64,000 nucleotides of DNA from Mailhella sp. (GCA_017940105.1 JAGAZG010000168.1:6361-70360); one strand, 5' to 3'; counted from the first letter of the stretch, positions 1 to 9,193 are shown. Notes: a model not told the origin generated them from the letters alone. Made by a program: numbers and translations.

Positions 1-319
1 ACGCCATCAACGTGAAGTAGCCTGACAAGATAGATGCTCGGTCATCCCTCGACAAAATCGTCGTGCATTTACGCAACAGCAGATGCTGGGCCTCAAAGTC
101 AATCTCAAACTCCATCTTGCCCAGGCTCTCGTTGCCACTGTACACATAGAGCTTCAGCCACTTGCCATCGCGGATGCCCTTTATCCGTATCGCATTATGT
201 GTAAGCACTATCTCAACTGCTTTCAGCGGGCATGGAAACTGGCGAACCTGCTCCTTGTGCTCTTGCAGCCATACGAACAGCATCTTCACGTCGTCCTGCG
301 TCATCAGCACCCTGTCCAT
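1..319 (-). CDS. Hypothetical protein, 3' end beyond window
   Basis: An open frame starts at an ATG at 319, behind a GAGGAGGGC ribosome binding site, and runs off the left edge without a stop, giving at least 106 residues. It has no membrane segment and I see no motif I recognise. It is the last visible gene of the leftward operon that begins at 3861, 12 bases after the stop of the small membrane protein at 332-445. Confidence 0.7.
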   Translation of the reverse strand, partial: MDRVLMTQDDVKMLFVWLQEHKEQVRQFPCPLKAVEIVLTHNAIRIKGIRDGKWLKLYVYSGNESLGKMEFEIDFEAQHLLLRKCTTILSRDDRASILSGYFTLMA

Positions 320-331
320 CGTCTGCCCTCC

Positions 332-445
332 TCACAGCAATCCACGAATTCTATGGCAGTCATTCGAGATTGCTACGCCAACGGAAAAGCTGGCTACCAG
401 CAACACCACGAAAAATATCAGGACTGCCCACTCCTTCTTACTCAT
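332..445 (-). CDS. Small single-pass membrane protein (37 aa)
   Basis: Start ATG at 445 overlaps the TGA of the upstream gene (ATGA coupling). The peptide has a lysine-rich N-terminus (MSKKEW) followed by about 18 hydrophobic residues and a short basic tail, a typical one-helix membrane peptide. The function is unknown. Its coupling and the good ribosome binding site of the next gene argue that it is translated. Confidence 0.55.
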   Translation of the reverse strand: MSKKEWAVLIFFVVLLVASFSVGVAISNDCHRIRGLL

Positions 446-687
446 GCGTCCCCGGCCTCCTTCCCGTAATACTTGCTGGTCTTCGGGACAGGCACGGACG
501 GCCAGGTATACCCCGCTTTTCGATTTTCCAGCGCACGTCTACGGTTAGCTGCCTGAACCTCTGCCTTGTCTTTCTCATATCTGTCGAGCAGTTCCCGAAG
601 ACCAGCGGACAGGTCATGCCGCCCGCTGGTTTCGAGGAACGCCCAGATGTTCTTCAGCAGAAGTCCATCTGCGTTCTTCAGTCTCAC
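442..687 (-). CDS. Hypothetical protein (81 aa)
   Basis: GTG start at 687, eight bases after a GGAGGTG ribosome binding site, overlapping the stop of the upstream gene by 4 bases. The protein is charged and mostly helical in appearance, with a lysine-rich end and no recognised domain. It is part of the translationally coupled leftward chain 3861 to 1. Confidence 0.6.
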   Translation of the reverse strand: MRLKNADGLLLKNIWAFLETSGRHDLSAGLRELLDRYEKDKAEVQAANRRRALENRKAGYTWPSVPVPKTSKYYGKEAGDA

Positions 688-1211
688 GATGCTTTCACCT
701 CCGTTTCCGGGTCATGCCACTTCAGGCCACGAGCCTTGTAGAGCGGAATCCAATGAGCCTCATAAAAATCGTAGCCAGCGCCATCAATACCGAAGAAACA
801 ACCGAACTCCTCGCTCTCAAAAATTCTGAACCCGCATTCGGACATGGCCTCAAGCCCATCTTCCTCCTCAAGCCAATGCGTATCGAGCGAATCACTGAAC
901 GACCACATCGTTCCCCACATCGGAAGGCGTTCATCAAACTCAATCTCGAAGTCGCCCTTCTTGACCCAGACTTCTTTGCCGCTGTCCAGCTTGACACGGA
1001 ACTTGTCTTTGCTCTTGCCCTGCTTGATGACCTCACCGCTGTTCTGCTCGTCATAGACGTACACCCGGTTTCCTGCGACCGGCAGCGTGATCTCATTCCA
1101 GTCATCCGGCTCGGCATCCATCAGTTTCTTAATCATGCCCTGCTGGATTGCATCAAACTCGCGCACCCACTGATGGGCAGCATCTTTTATCGTCATGCCC
1201 TTCTCAATCAT
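684..1211 (-). CDS. Hypothetical acidic protein (175 aa)
   Basis: Overlaps both neighbours by 4 bases, so it is translationally coupled to the metallopeptidase-like gene upstream. The middle (about residues 50-85) looks like a small beta domain rich in alternating valine and lysine. The C-terminal half is acidic and aromatic-rich. I do not recognise a family. Confidence 0.65.
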   Translation of the reverse strand: MIEKGMTIKDAAHQWVREFDAIQQGMIKKLMDAEPDDWNEITLPVAGNRVYVYDEQNSGEVIKQGKSKDKFRVKLDSGKEVWVKKGDFEIEFDERLPMWGTMWSFSDSLDTHWLEEEDGLEAMSECGFRIFESEEFGCFFGIDGAGYDFYEAHWIPLYKARGLKWHDPETEVKAS

Positions 1212-2185
1212 TTCAAGTCACCCCATCCATCCGTATACTGCGGCATGATGTCGCTCTGGTACATTTCCTCAATCACTGCGTCACCGTACATCTTGCGGTA
1301 TTCCTCAAGGTCGCCCATCTCGTAGTAATCCAGCAGCTCGTCATACATCGCCTTGTACTTCACGGGCAAGTCCTTCGGGATGTTCGTATGCAGGGTCACA
1401 ACGCCATCATCGTCATCTTTATCATGTTTCCACCAGTTACTCGGACTTGCATACGGGAACGCCCTTCTGACCAGCTCCACCTTCTTCTCAATGTATTCGT
1501 ACTTCGGGAAATCAGGCTTCGCAGCTTCAGCCACGATTTCATTCACTTTCGCAATCACCGCATCAATATGCTGGCGATTGATGTACTCATGCTGCGTGTG
1601 GGCGTTGTAATAGCCGGACGAAAGGTTCACAGCCGCCACGCCCAAATCTGGCGCTATGTACGAAATATCGCTGAACGACCCGCTGGCCGTCTTGAATCCT
1701 TTGCTCGTGATATAATCCTCGAACTCCTTGTTGTCACAACTGTAATACACCGCATCTTCGCTGCCCCTGCGGTCAATCTCGATTATCAGCTTCAGGTCAG
1801 CCAGCTCTTTCGGCAACTTTCCGTCTTCATACTTGCGGCAGAAGTTATCTGCCCCCCTGCCTCCGATTTCTTCATCGCAGGTGAATAAGAGCCACGGCTT
1901 CTTCTCTGCCGCCTCATACGCATTGACCAGCGCATATACCCCGCAGCGGTCATCACCGCCGATGCCCTGGGGAGACATCAGGATGTTACCATCCTGCGTC
2001 GTGCAGATATGCTTTACCCGCTCGTTATGCACGGTGTCCATGTGCGCCACCAGCATGACCGGCGCTTCGCCATAGACAAGCACAAAACTCTTTTTGCAGC
2101 AAATCGTGCGGCCTTTATACATCTTGCGAACCAGCGCATACAGTTCCTTCTGGGTCGGTGTCAAGAACTTCTCCAACGAAATCAT
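1208..2185 (-). CDS. M20/M42-like zinc peptidase
   Basis: The 325-residue protein has the metal-binding landmarks of the M20/M28/M42 di-zinc exopeptidase clan: VAHMDTVH near residue 47, GIGGDDRCGVY near 73, and CDEEIGGRG near 104, followed by an acidic EIDRRG segment near 136. It lacks room for a full lid domain and ends in an acidic helical tail of about 90 residues not typical of the family. Known members hydrolyse di- or short peptides in the cytoplasm. A role in a phage is not established and could be amino acid scavenging or protein modification. It overlaps both neighbours by 4 bases. Confidence 0.75.
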   Translation of the reverse strand: MISLEKFLTPTQKELYALVRKMYKGRTICCKKSFVLVYGEAPVMLVAHMDTVHNERVKHICTTQDGNILMSPQGIGGDDRCGVYALVNAYEAAEKKPWLLFTCDEEIGGRGADNFCRKYEDGKLPKELADLKLIIEIDRRGSEDAVYYSCDNKEFEDYITSKGFKTASGSFSDISYIAPDLGVAAVNLSSGYYNAHTQHEYINRQHIDAVIAKVNEIVAEAAKPDFPKYEYIEKKVELVRRAFPYASPSNWWKHDKDDDDGVVTLHTNIPKDLPVKYKAMYDELLDYYEMGDLEEYRKMYGDAVIEEMYQSDIMPQYTDGWGDLK

Positions 2186-3861
2186 ACAGCCTCAGCCTCC
2201 TCTTTTTCCTCGATGCAATCCGGGCAAAAGCCATCCCGCAAATCATCATCGTGATACCAGTCGCCGCATTCATCGCACTCAGCGTAACTGCTGATGCAGT
2301 CCGGGCAAACCGATACTTCAACACCTTCACGGTGAGCATCCGTGACATGATTGCTGCGGACGTACCGACCACAATCATCGCACTCAACGTAATGGTAATC
2401 ACGGCAGCCGTTGCAGATATGAACCTCACAACCGTTCGCATCTACTGCTACGCTCATATCATCCTGGTGAAACCACTCGCCGCACTCATCGCAAATCCGA
2501 TAATGCCTGTCACGGCAATCATTGCATACATACTCGCCATTAGCTAACTGCGTAACGGCATCACGGTGGTAATACTCCTCACAGTCTTCGCAATACTCGT
2601 AATACTCGTCCCGGCAATCGCGGCAAACCTGCATTTCACGACCTGAGCTGCTATACACGGTGTAGAGGTCATCTTCGCTGTAACGGTCGCCGCATTCCGC
2701 ACATTCTGCACGTCCATCATCGTTGCAATCCTCGCAGTAAAGACCAGCACTGGTTTCCTGTCCGCAAGAGATGCACAGCCCCCACGTTCCGATGTTGAAC
2801 ACCCTGTAATCAAGCTCATGGTCATGGCGGAGGCTGACCATCGCTGCGAAGTTGCTGTACGTCCAGTCAGGATAGCCGCCGAAGCCATCTCCCGTACGGA
2901 AGTTGATGCCCCTATCGTTGTTGTAATACTTAAACGTCTTCCACAGGTTCGGCATACCCTCGCATTCGGAGATTTCCCGCTGTATCAGGTCGCGATAGAG
3001 CTTCGATTCAGTCTGCGCCCCCTCCGTGCCACCGCTCGTGTTATACATCCGGCTCTGCAACAGCAATCCGTTACCGGGGCGGTACATATAGAGCTGGCGC
3101 GTTGTCTTGCGATTATTGAGCGTTTCCGGCTCATTCGGGTCTGACACGGTAAATGCAATCATCGTACAGTTATCCCGTGCGTACCCAGAACAACCGTTGT
3201 TGTACTGGTACTCGTCACTGTTGAACGAATGGCAGCTTGTCATCGTGTTCCCACGCTTATCCTGCTTCGGATTCGACATGGTTACGAAATGCGCCGGGTT
3301 CAAGCTGACGTACAACTTGAACGAAATCTTTTTGGCTGACAGCTCATCTGCCAACTGCGCATAGAGATGCTGAAACCTGCTTCCAGCAGTCTCATCAGCG
3401 ATGCCCAACGCCTGACACATCGCCTTGAAAATGCGGCTCTTTTTCTTGCCAGGAGCGTATGCTTTCGGAGCCAACCTGCCAATAGCAGCTATTGCCTCGG
3501 AATGGTCGCCACCGTACTGAGTGAACAGCTTAATAGCGGCTTTGAGGTCGTCGCTATCGCAGCGTCCATCAAAAGCGGGATCTAAAATCTCATACGCCAG
3601 GTCATACACTATGTCGTAATTCGGGTCATGCGTCCGCGTTCCGTTGATGACCAACGCATCCAATGCCTCATCCCATGCCGGAGACTTGCGGAACATTTCA
3701 CGAAGCTCCTGCTTGGCCTTCACACTGTCTTCTGCCAGCCTGTCCACGAACGAATCGGTCACATCGTCAAGAACATCGGTCAAATTGCTGTGCCGACCAT
3801 AGTCCCCGATGGCTTGCCAGATGTCCTTGCGAGCCTTCTCAATTTTTTCCTGCATTTCCAT
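2182..3861 (-). CDS. Large protein with cysteine-rich zinc-ribbon C-terminus (559 aa)
   Basis: I chose ATG 3861 because it lies six bases from an AGGAGG. The open frame extends to 3972, but that part has no ribosome binding site and runs into the divergent gene. Residues 1-370 form a domain I do not recognise, with a central stretch containing TMTSCHSF and GCSGYARDNC. The last 190 residues are a series of CxxC and CxxCxxxY/H units (more than ten CxxC pairs), which suggests several tandem zinc ribbons or treble clefs. This is the first gene of the leftward operon. It could bind nucleic acid or proteins. No catalytic function can be assigned. Confidence 0.75.
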   Translation of the reverse strand: MEMQEKIEKARKDIWQAIGDYGRHSNLTDVLDDVTDSFVDRLAEDSVKAKQELREMFRKSPAWDEALDALVINGTRTHDPNYDIVYDLAYEILDPAFDGRCDSDDLKAAIKLFTQYGGDHSEAIAAIGRLAPKAYAPGKKKSRIFKAMCQALGIADETAGSRFQHLYAQLADELSAKKISFKLYVSLNPAHFVTMSNPKQDKRGNTMTSCHSFNSDEYQYNNGCSGYARDNCTMIAFTVSDPNEPETLNNRKTTRQLYMYRPGNGLLLQSRMYNTSGGTEGAQTESKLYRDLIQREISECEGMPNLWKTFKYYNNDRGINFRTGDGFGGYPDWTYSNFAAMVSLRHDHELDYRVFNIGTWGLCISCGQETSAGLYCEDCNDDGRAECAECGDRYSEDDLYTVYSSSGREMQVCRDCRDEYYEYCEDCEEYYHRDAVTQLANGEYVCNDCRDRHYRICDECGEWFHQDDMSVAVDANGCEVHICNGCRDYHYVECDDCGRYVRSNHVTDAHREGVEVSVCPDCISSYAECDECGDWYHDDDLRDGFCPDCIEEKEEAEAV

Positions 3862-3910
3862 TTTCTGTCCTCCTAGTCGTTTGTGCAAATCCAGCAAACC
3901 GTTGAGATGG

Positions 3911-4381
3911 TTGGAAACGCTAAAAGATGTGACAGCGGTGGCTGCATTCACGGCAGTCGCCTTATATGCCATGCCCGCAGATAAGGCAAAGCCAGTTCAA
4001 AAGCCGGTCATGGTTGTAAAAATCCAGGAGCCTGTGGAGCCGATACCGCAAGCACAGCCCAGATGGTCTGAAGAAGATGTCAGGGCGATGGCTCTTACGC
4101 TTGCTGGTGAGTGTTACTCAGACAAGGTGCAGGACAAACGGCTTGTGTGTGAAGTCATCCTAAACCGAGTCAGCGACAGCAGATTTAAGGACAGCGTGGT
4201 TGAGGTGCTGGAAACGCCGAATGCCTTCAATGGCTACTGGCAGCAGTCAAGACCCGTAACCGAAAATGACATAGCTGTTGCAGAGCAAACATTGGCAGAC
4301 TGGCACGACAATGGATGCCAGCCGTTGTCAGATATTCGGTTCTTCTGCTCCGGCGGAAACCGAGAAAACCATTTTTATTGA
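3911..4381 (+). CDS. SleB-like cell wall hydrolase with N-terminal membrane anchor
   Basis: From about residue 55 the protein matches the SleB/CwlJ type hydrolase family (Hydrolase_2): a catalytic-type glutamate in LAGECYSD, the VILNRVSDSRFKD signature and a PNAFNGYW segment. Family members cleave the glycan strand of peptidoglycan. The N-terminus from a TTG at 3911 carries a hydrophobic stretch (about residues 7-20), probably a signal anchor, followed by a proline-rich linker. The start is uncertain because the ribosome binding site is poor; ATG 3971 is the alternative. It sits first in the early rightward operon, away from the lysis genes at 24-27 kb. Confidence 0.7.
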   Translation: METLKDVTAVAAFTAVALYAMPADKAKPVQKPVMVVKIQEPVEPIPQAQPRWSEEDVRAMALTLAGECYSDKVQDKRLVCEVILNRVSDSRFKDSVVEVLETPNAFNGYWQQSRPVTENDIAVAEQTLADWHDNGCQPLSDIRFFCSGGNRENHFY

Positions 4382-4403
4382 TGTGATGAAAGGGGTCAAA
4401 ATC

Positions 4404-4841
4404 ATGGAAATCGTAATCACCGTAGAAGCTGCGGCTCTTGCCGAGGCTATCAATAACTTGGCAATGGCATTGCAGGGGGCGAAAATTCCAGCACAGCAGC
4501 AGACAGCACCTGCGCAGACACCGGTAGCACCCGCACCGGCACCTGTTCAGGCTCCTCAGCCCGTGCCGACTCCCCCCGTGGCACAGCCGCAACAGGCCCC
4601 GGCTCCACAGCCTGCACCCGCACAGCAGGGATTGCCGGTAGCAGGAGTTCCGTTGGCAACAGCTCCGAAATACACCGTGGAGCAGATTATGGCAGCCGGT
4701 GCAACATTGATGGATGCGGGCAAGGCGAATGACCTGATTAACCTGCTTCATTCCTTCGGCGTTCAAGCCGTAATGGAGCTGAAGCCCGAACAGCTTGGCG
4801 CGTTTGCCACGGCTATGCGGGATTTGGGGGCAAAGATATGA
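4404..4841 (+). CDS. Hypothetical protein with Pro/Ala/Gln-rich linker (145 aa)
   Basis: ATG 4404 follows AAAGGGG at a good distance. A short helical head (residues 1-30) is joined by a linker of about 50 residues made almost only of P, A, Q and V to a C-terminal helical domain of about 60 residues. The architecture suggests two small interaction modules on a flexible tether. The stop overlaps the start of the DUF2800 gene by 4 bases, which ties it to the recombination/replication module. Specific role unknown. Confidence 0.7.
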   Translation: MEIVITVEAAALAEAINNLAMALQGAKIPAQQQTAPAQTPVAPAPAPVQAPQPVPTPPVAQPQQAPAPQPAPAQQGLPVAGVPLATAPKYTVEQIMAAGATLMDAGKANDLINLLHSFGVQAVMELKPEQLGAFATAMRDLGAKI

Positions 4842-6022
4842 GCGATCATGCACTGCTCTCCCCGTCTGCTGCGCATCGCTGGCTAAACTGCCCGCTGTCA
4901 GCCCGGCTTGAAGCAGAACTGCCAGAAAAGACCAGTTCCTTCGCAGAGGAAGGGACGCTGGCCCACAGCGTATGCGAGGTCATGGCAAAGAAGCATTTCG
5001 GAAAAATCAAGGCCGCAAGCTGTACGAGAACTCTCAAGAAGCTCAAAGCTGACCCGCTGTGGGACGATGAGATGCTTCGCTCGGCAGAGACTTATGTTGA
5101 GCATCTTGCTGAAAGAGCGATGGGCTTTGCAAGTGAACCTTATGTCGCATTTGAAACGAGCGTTGACATTTCCGCCTATGTCCCGGAAGCATTCGGGCGA
5201 TGTGATTGCATCATGTTTGGCGGTGACACGCTTGTCATCACAGACTTCAAGAATGGCAAGGGCGTGAAAGTATGCGCGGCGGAAAATCCACAGCTTATGC
5301 TGTACGCTTTGGGGGCCATCAAGCTCTACCAGCCGATTTTTGGAGGCGGCATCCTGAACGTCGAGATTTACATTGACCAGCCGAGGCTTGGAAGCTATGA
5401 AAGCTGGAAATGTACCGTGGAAGAACTTTTGGCCTGGGGCGAGGAAATCAAGCCCAAAGCACAGATGGCTTATGCAGGTTTCGGCGAGTATCATGCCGGA
5501 GAATGGTGCAGGTTCTGCCGAGCACATGGAAGGTGTAAAGCACAGGCCAGACAGCAAATATCAGCATTTGATGATTTTGCTCCGGCGATAAAGAGCAATC
5601 TGACAGGACTGCTATCCCCAGAAGAAATGAGCGAAGCACTCCGAAAAGGTGAGACGCTGGTGGAATGGTTCAGTGCAGTAAAAGAAGCTGCTCTTATGAG
5701 GTTGCTTGAAGGCATCCCCATTCCCGGATTCAAGATTGTCGAGGGACGCAGTTCTCGCGCATGGTCTAACCAAGACAAGGCTTTGGAAGCCTTGGAAGCT
5801 CAGGGCATTAAGCGGGCTGTGATTTACGACAGCGTTCCCAAGACGTTGGCACAGATTGAGAAAATGCTGGGCAAGCAGAAATTTGATGAGATGGTTGGTG
5901 AGTTCGTGACTAAGCCACAAGGCAAGCCAACGCTCGCCCCTGAAAGCGATAAGCGTCCAGTATTCAGTTCAGCCGCTACCGACTTTGCAGCAGTTGCAGA
6001 AAACGTAAAGAGCGAAACGTAA
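4838..6022 (+). CDS. DUF2800 family RecB/Cas4-like nuclease
   Basis: The 394 residues begin with the family signature around SPSAAHRWLNCPLSARLE and contain a PD-(D/E)xK-type core: the GT.AH element near residue 40 and ITDFKNGKG near 131. A cluster of cysteines (EWCRFCRAHGRC near 223) could hold an iron-sulfur cluster as in Cas4/AddB nucleases. The family occurs in Firmicute phages next to DUF2815 and PolA-type polymerases and is taken to process DNA ends for recombination or replication. The reaction here is inferred from the family. Confidence 0.85.
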   Translation: MSDHALLSPSAAHRWLNCPLSARLEAELPEKTSSFAEEGTLAHSVCEVMAKKHFGKIKAASCTRTLKKLKADPLWDDEMLRSAETYVEHLAERAMGFASEPYVAFETSVDISAYVPEAFGRCDCIMFGGDTLVITDFKNGKGVKVCAAENPQLMLYALGAIKLYQPIFGGGILNVEIYIDQPRLGSYESWKCTVEELLAWGEEIKPKAQMAYAGFGEYHAGEWCRFCRAHGRCKAQARQQISAFDDFAPAIKSNLTGLLSPEEMSEALRKGETLVEWFSAVKEAALMRLLEGIPIPGFKIVEGRSSRAWSNQDKALEALEAQGIKRAVIYDSVPKTLAQIEKMLGKQKFDEMVGEFVTKPQGKPTLAPESDKRPVFSSAATDFAAVAENVKSET

Positions 6023-6092
6023 AATGTAAAGAGCAAAAAGCGAAAAGTGAAGACGAAAAAGTGAAATGTAAAGAGTTGAGGAGGAAAAGAGT

Positions 6093-6758
6093 ATGTATAA
6101 CAACATCCCTACCAAAGTTTTGACCGGTGAAGTCCGCCTGTCTTATGTGAACCTCGTGGCGCCCCGCGCGAACAACAATGACCCCAGCGCAACTCCGAAG
6201 TATTCCGTGACCCTGCTCATCCCGAAGACGGATGTAGCTGTTAAGCAGAACATTGATGCCAGCATCGAGGCCGCTGCCGCTGATGCTCAGAGCAAGATTT
6301 GGAATGGTGTGCGCCCCCCTGTCATGCCCGTTCCCATCCACGATGGTGACGGTGTTCGTGAGAATGGAACGCCGTATGGCGATGAGTGCAAAGGGTGCTG
6401 GGTCATCACCGCAAGCACGAAGAATAAGCCGCAGGTCGTTCACCAGAGTGACATTAACACCGAGCTTCTGCCGCAGGATATTTACAGCGGGATGTATGCC
6501 CGCGTTACCATCAATTTCTTTGGCTATGCCCGCGCTGGCAAGCGTGGTATCGGATGTGGCCTGGGCAACGTGATGAAGACTCGTGACGGCGATCCGCTGG
6601 CAGGTGGAGCATCTGCTGCGGCTGACTTCGCTGGCATTGGTATGACCCCCGGAGCTGCTACGGTAGCGACGGGTTATGCCCCCGGAACTCCTTCCACTGT
6701 TCCGTCAGGGGCGCAGCCAGGAGCCATCAACCCGCTTACGGGACAGCCGATGTATTGA
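6093..6758 (+). CDS. DUF2815 family protein, probable single-stranded DNA-binding protein
   Basis: ATG 6093 follows GAGGAGGAAAAG. The 221 residues match DUF2815, which has an OB-fold-like core (an early TGEVRLSYVNL strand, then SVTLLIPKTD) and a flexible G/A/P/T-rich C-terminal tail, as in ssDNA-binding proteins. It lies directly after the DUF2800 nuclease, the usual pairing. The 70-base gap before it holds imperfect repeats of GTAAAGAGC/GTGAAA with no evident function. A hairpin follows the gene. Confidence 0.8.
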   Translation: MYNNIPTKVLTGEVRLSYVNLVAPRANNNDPSATPKYSVTLLIPKTDVAVKQNIDASIEAAAADAQSKIWNGVRPPVMPVPIHDGDGVRENGTPYGDECKGCWVITASTKNKPQVVHQSDINTELLPQDIYSGMYARVTINFFGYARAGKRGIGCGLGNVMKTRDGDPLAGGASAAADFAGIGMTPGAATVATGYAPGTPSTVPSGAQPGAINPLTGQPMY

Positions 6759-6768
6759 TACGAAAATG

Positions 6769-6804
6769 AACCCCGCAGTTGACCAAAGCCTTGACTGCGG
6801 GGTT
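6769..6804 (+). terminator. Intra-operon hairpin, weak terminator or mRNA stabiliser
   Basis: An 11-bp perfect stem (AACCCCGCAGT with its complement ACTGCGGGGTT) encloses a 14-base loop just after the DUF2815 stop. Only TTT follows, so termination is probably partial. This would leave DUF2815 more abundant than the downstream genes. Confidence 0.55.
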
Positions 6805-6824
6805 TGTAATCAGGAGACGCAAGT

Positions 6825-7208
6825 ATGGAAAATAATTTTCATGTCAGATGGATGACTGGCAACATCAGCGTGAATGCCGAACGGTACTTTTCCAGCATGG
6901 GAATGCCGTCCATCAAGAAATTGCTGAAATTGGCTTGCCAGCATTGTACCGAGGATGACCGAAAAAAGCTCATCGTCCTTCTTGAAGAAGCCGTGGAAAA
7001 TCACGATTTGGCCATGAAGACAGCAGAGGATTTGCGCCAGCAGTCTGATGCCTTGTTTGCAGAACGCATCAGAGGCTACGTCAACAGGCCGAAATCCACG
7101 CCGGAAAAACAGTTGAAAAAGCAACACCAGAAACTGCTGAATGTCATCAAAATTGTTAAGGGACAGAAGTGGTTAGCGTTTGTTAAAGAACAGGAGTGGC
7201 TGCCGTGA
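6825..7208 (+). CDS. Hypothetical helical protein (127 aa)
   Basis: ATG 6825 lies after CAGGAG. The protein is charged, with long predicted helices and a lysine-rich C-terminal half. Its stop overlaps the GTG start of the DNA polymerase by 4 bases (GTGA), so the two are co-translated. No family recognised. Confidence 0.65.
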   Translation: MENNFHVRWMTGNISVNAERYFSSMGMPSIKKLLKLACQHCTEDDRKKLIVLLEEAVENHDLAMKTAEDLRQQSDALFAERIRGYVNRPKSTPEKQLKKQHQKLLNVIKIVKGQKWLAFVKEQEWLP

Positions 7209-9193
7209 AGCATCTTTCGATTGATATTGAAACTTTCAGCAGCGAACCGATACCGAAAACGGGTCTGTATAAGTACGTCCAGAGCCGGGATTTCGAGGTG
7301 CTGCTGTTCGCATACAGCCTAGACAGCGGCCCTGTGGAAATCGTTGACCTTGCTCAAGGAGAAGAACTCCCGGCATGGGTTGCCCAGGCGCTGTTCGACT
7401 CTGATTATGTTAAGCACGCTTACAATGCTGCTTTCGAGTGGTATTGCTTATCGAAGTTCTGCGGACGGCCTTTGCCGATTGAGCAATGGCGGGACACGAT
7501 GCTTCACGGCCTGTATTGCGGGCTGACGGCAGGTTTGGATGCCACGGGCAAAGCCTTGAACCTCCCTGCTGACAAGCAGAAAATGTCCGTAGGCAAAGCC
7601 CTGATTCGTTATTTCTGTGTACCCTGCAATCCAACGAAAGCCAACGGCGGCAGGACGCGGAACTATCCGAAGCACGACCCTGAAAAGTGGGCACTATTCA
7701 AGCAGTATTGCCAAGGCGATGTCACAACTGAAATGGAAATCGACCGGAGGCTGTCAGCCTTCCCTGTGCCGGAAGCCATTGAAAAGCAGTGGCAGACAGA
7801 CCTCCGCATCAATGCCCGTGGTGTGGCCGTGGATATGGAGTTGGTGCAGGGAGCCTTGGAAATAGCAGGAAAGACCCATGACAGGCTAATGCAGGAGGCC
7901 ATCGGCATCACAGGACTGCAAAATCCCAACAGCATCGCCCAGCTTGCCAAGTGGCTTGAGGAAACGACGGGAGAAACCCTGCCCGATCTCCGCAAGGACA
8001 CCGTAGAACAGATGCTCAAGACGCAAGCCGTGACTGGCTCTGCCGAGCGTATGCTGGAAATCCGTCAGGAGCTGGGCAAGACCAGCACCAAGAAATACAA
8101 CGCCATTGAGGCGGCAGTATGCGCCGATGGCAGAGTCCGTGGACTGTTGCAGTTCTACGGGGCGAACCGAACCGGCAGATGGGCGGGACGGCTCGTGCAG
8201 GTGCAGAACCTCGCCCGAACCTACATCGACCTGAAATACCTGCCGATGGCCCGCGAAGCGGTCAAGAAGCGTGACGGCGAAAAGCTGAAAGTCCTGTTTG
8301 GCTCGCCGATGGACACGCTTTCCCAGCTTATCCGCACGTCGTTCATCGCCGGCGACGGCAACGTGCTGGTTGATGCGGACTTCTCCTCTATCGAGGCTAG
8401 GGTCATTGCATGGCTCGCCGGAGAGGAATGGGTACTGGAAGTGTTCAGGACGCATGGCAAGATTTATGAGGCCACGGCAAGCCAGATGTTCGGGGTGCCG
8501 ATTGAGAAAATCAAGAAGGGCAACCCGGAATACGCCCTGCGGCAGCGCGGGAAGGTGGCTACGCTGGCCCTCGGCTATCAAGGCGGTGTCGGCGCTCTTA
8601 TCCAGATGGGAGCCTTGAACATGGGCATCCCGGAGGAAGACCTGCAAGACATCGTTTATCGCTGGCGTGAGGCCAACAAGCGCATCGTGGACTTGTGGTA
8701 CAGGGTCGAAAAAGCTGCGGTAGCCACCATTCAGACAGGGAAGCAGACGGGTGTGAACGGTCTGCTGTTCACGCGAGAGTTCGACATGGCAAACGGCCTG
8801 GACTACATGACCATCACCCTGCCGAGCCAGCGCAAGCTCTATTACGCCTTCCCTTCCCTGGGTACGAATCAGTGGGACAGACCATCCATCAACTATCGTG
8901 GCGTGAACCAGACTACGAAGCGGTGGGAGTCGCTTGAGACATACGGCGGGAAGCTCGTGGAGAACGTGGTGCAAGCTATCGCCCGCGACTGTCTGGCCCT
9001 CACGATTGAGAAGCTGGAAGCCGCCGGGTTCCCCATCGTGTTCCACGTCCATGATGAGGTAGTCATTGACTGCCCTGTCAGCATGGCGAACCTCGATGCC
9101 GTGGTCAGGATTATGACTGAGCCGATACCGTGGGCGCAGGGGCTGCCCCTGAACGCTGACGGATGGGTTGGGGAGTTCTTCCGAAAGGATTGA
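7205..9193 (+). CDS. Family A DNA polymerase
   Basis: I chose GTG 7205 over GTG 7196 because AGGAG at 7192 is then eight bases away. The 662-residue protein has an N-terminal 3'-5' exonuclease region (SIDIET at 5-10, YNAAFEWYCL near 73) and a polymerase domain: motif A DADFSSIEARVIAWLAGE near 390, motif B RGKVATLALGYQGG near 448, and motif C HVHDEVV near 614. It should replicate the phage genome together with the DUF2815 and VapE proteins. Length and motif order are normal for Firmicute phage PolA-type enzymes. Confidence 0.93.
   Translation: MKHLSIDIETFSSEPIPKTGLYKYVQSRDFEVLLFAYSLDSGPVEIVDLAQGEELPAWVAQALFDSDYVKHAYNAAFEWYCLSKFCGRPLPIEQWRDTMLHGLYCGLTAGLDATGKALNLPADKQKMSVGKALIRYFCVPCNPTKANGGRTRNYPKHDPEKWALFKQYCQGDVTTEMEIDRRLSAFPVPEAIEKQWQTDLRINARGVAVDMELVQGALEIAGKTHDRLMQEAIGITGLQNPNSIAQLAKWLEETTGETLPDLRKDTVEQMLKTQAVTGSAERMLEIRQELGKTSTKKYNAIEAAVCADGRVRGLLQFYGANRTGRWAGRLVQVQNLARTYIDLKYLPMAREAVKKRDGEKLKVLFGSPMDTLSQLIRTSFIAGDGNVLVDADFSSIEARVIAWLAGEEWVLEVFRTHGKIYEATASQMFGVPIEKIKKGNPEYALRQRGKVATLALGYQGGVGALIQMGALNMGIPEEDLQDIVYRWREANKRIVDLWYRVEKAAVATIQTGKQTGVNGLLFTREFDMANGLDYMTITLPSQRKLYYAFPSLGTNQWDRPSINYRGVNQTTKRWESLETYGGKLVENVVQAIARDCLALTIEKLEAAGFPIVFHVHDEVVIDCPVSMANLDAVVRIMTEPIPWAQGLPLNADGWVGEFFRKD

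Noticed and set aside
1..319. Circular closure of the window, since joining the right and left edges would give an in-frame stop for the left-edge gene
   Set aside because: The same join would remove the first ~25 residues expected of the UPF0178 protein at the right edge, so the match is probably chance.
6023..6092. Repeats of GTAAAGAGC/GTGAAA before the DUF2815 gene as operator or iterons
   Set aside because: Units are irregular and low in complexity; I see no palindrome or conserved spacing.
7886..9052. 388-codon minus-strand frame opposite the DNA polymerase
   Set aside because: Shadow frame in a GC-rich gene; polymerase motifs on the plus strand are decisive.
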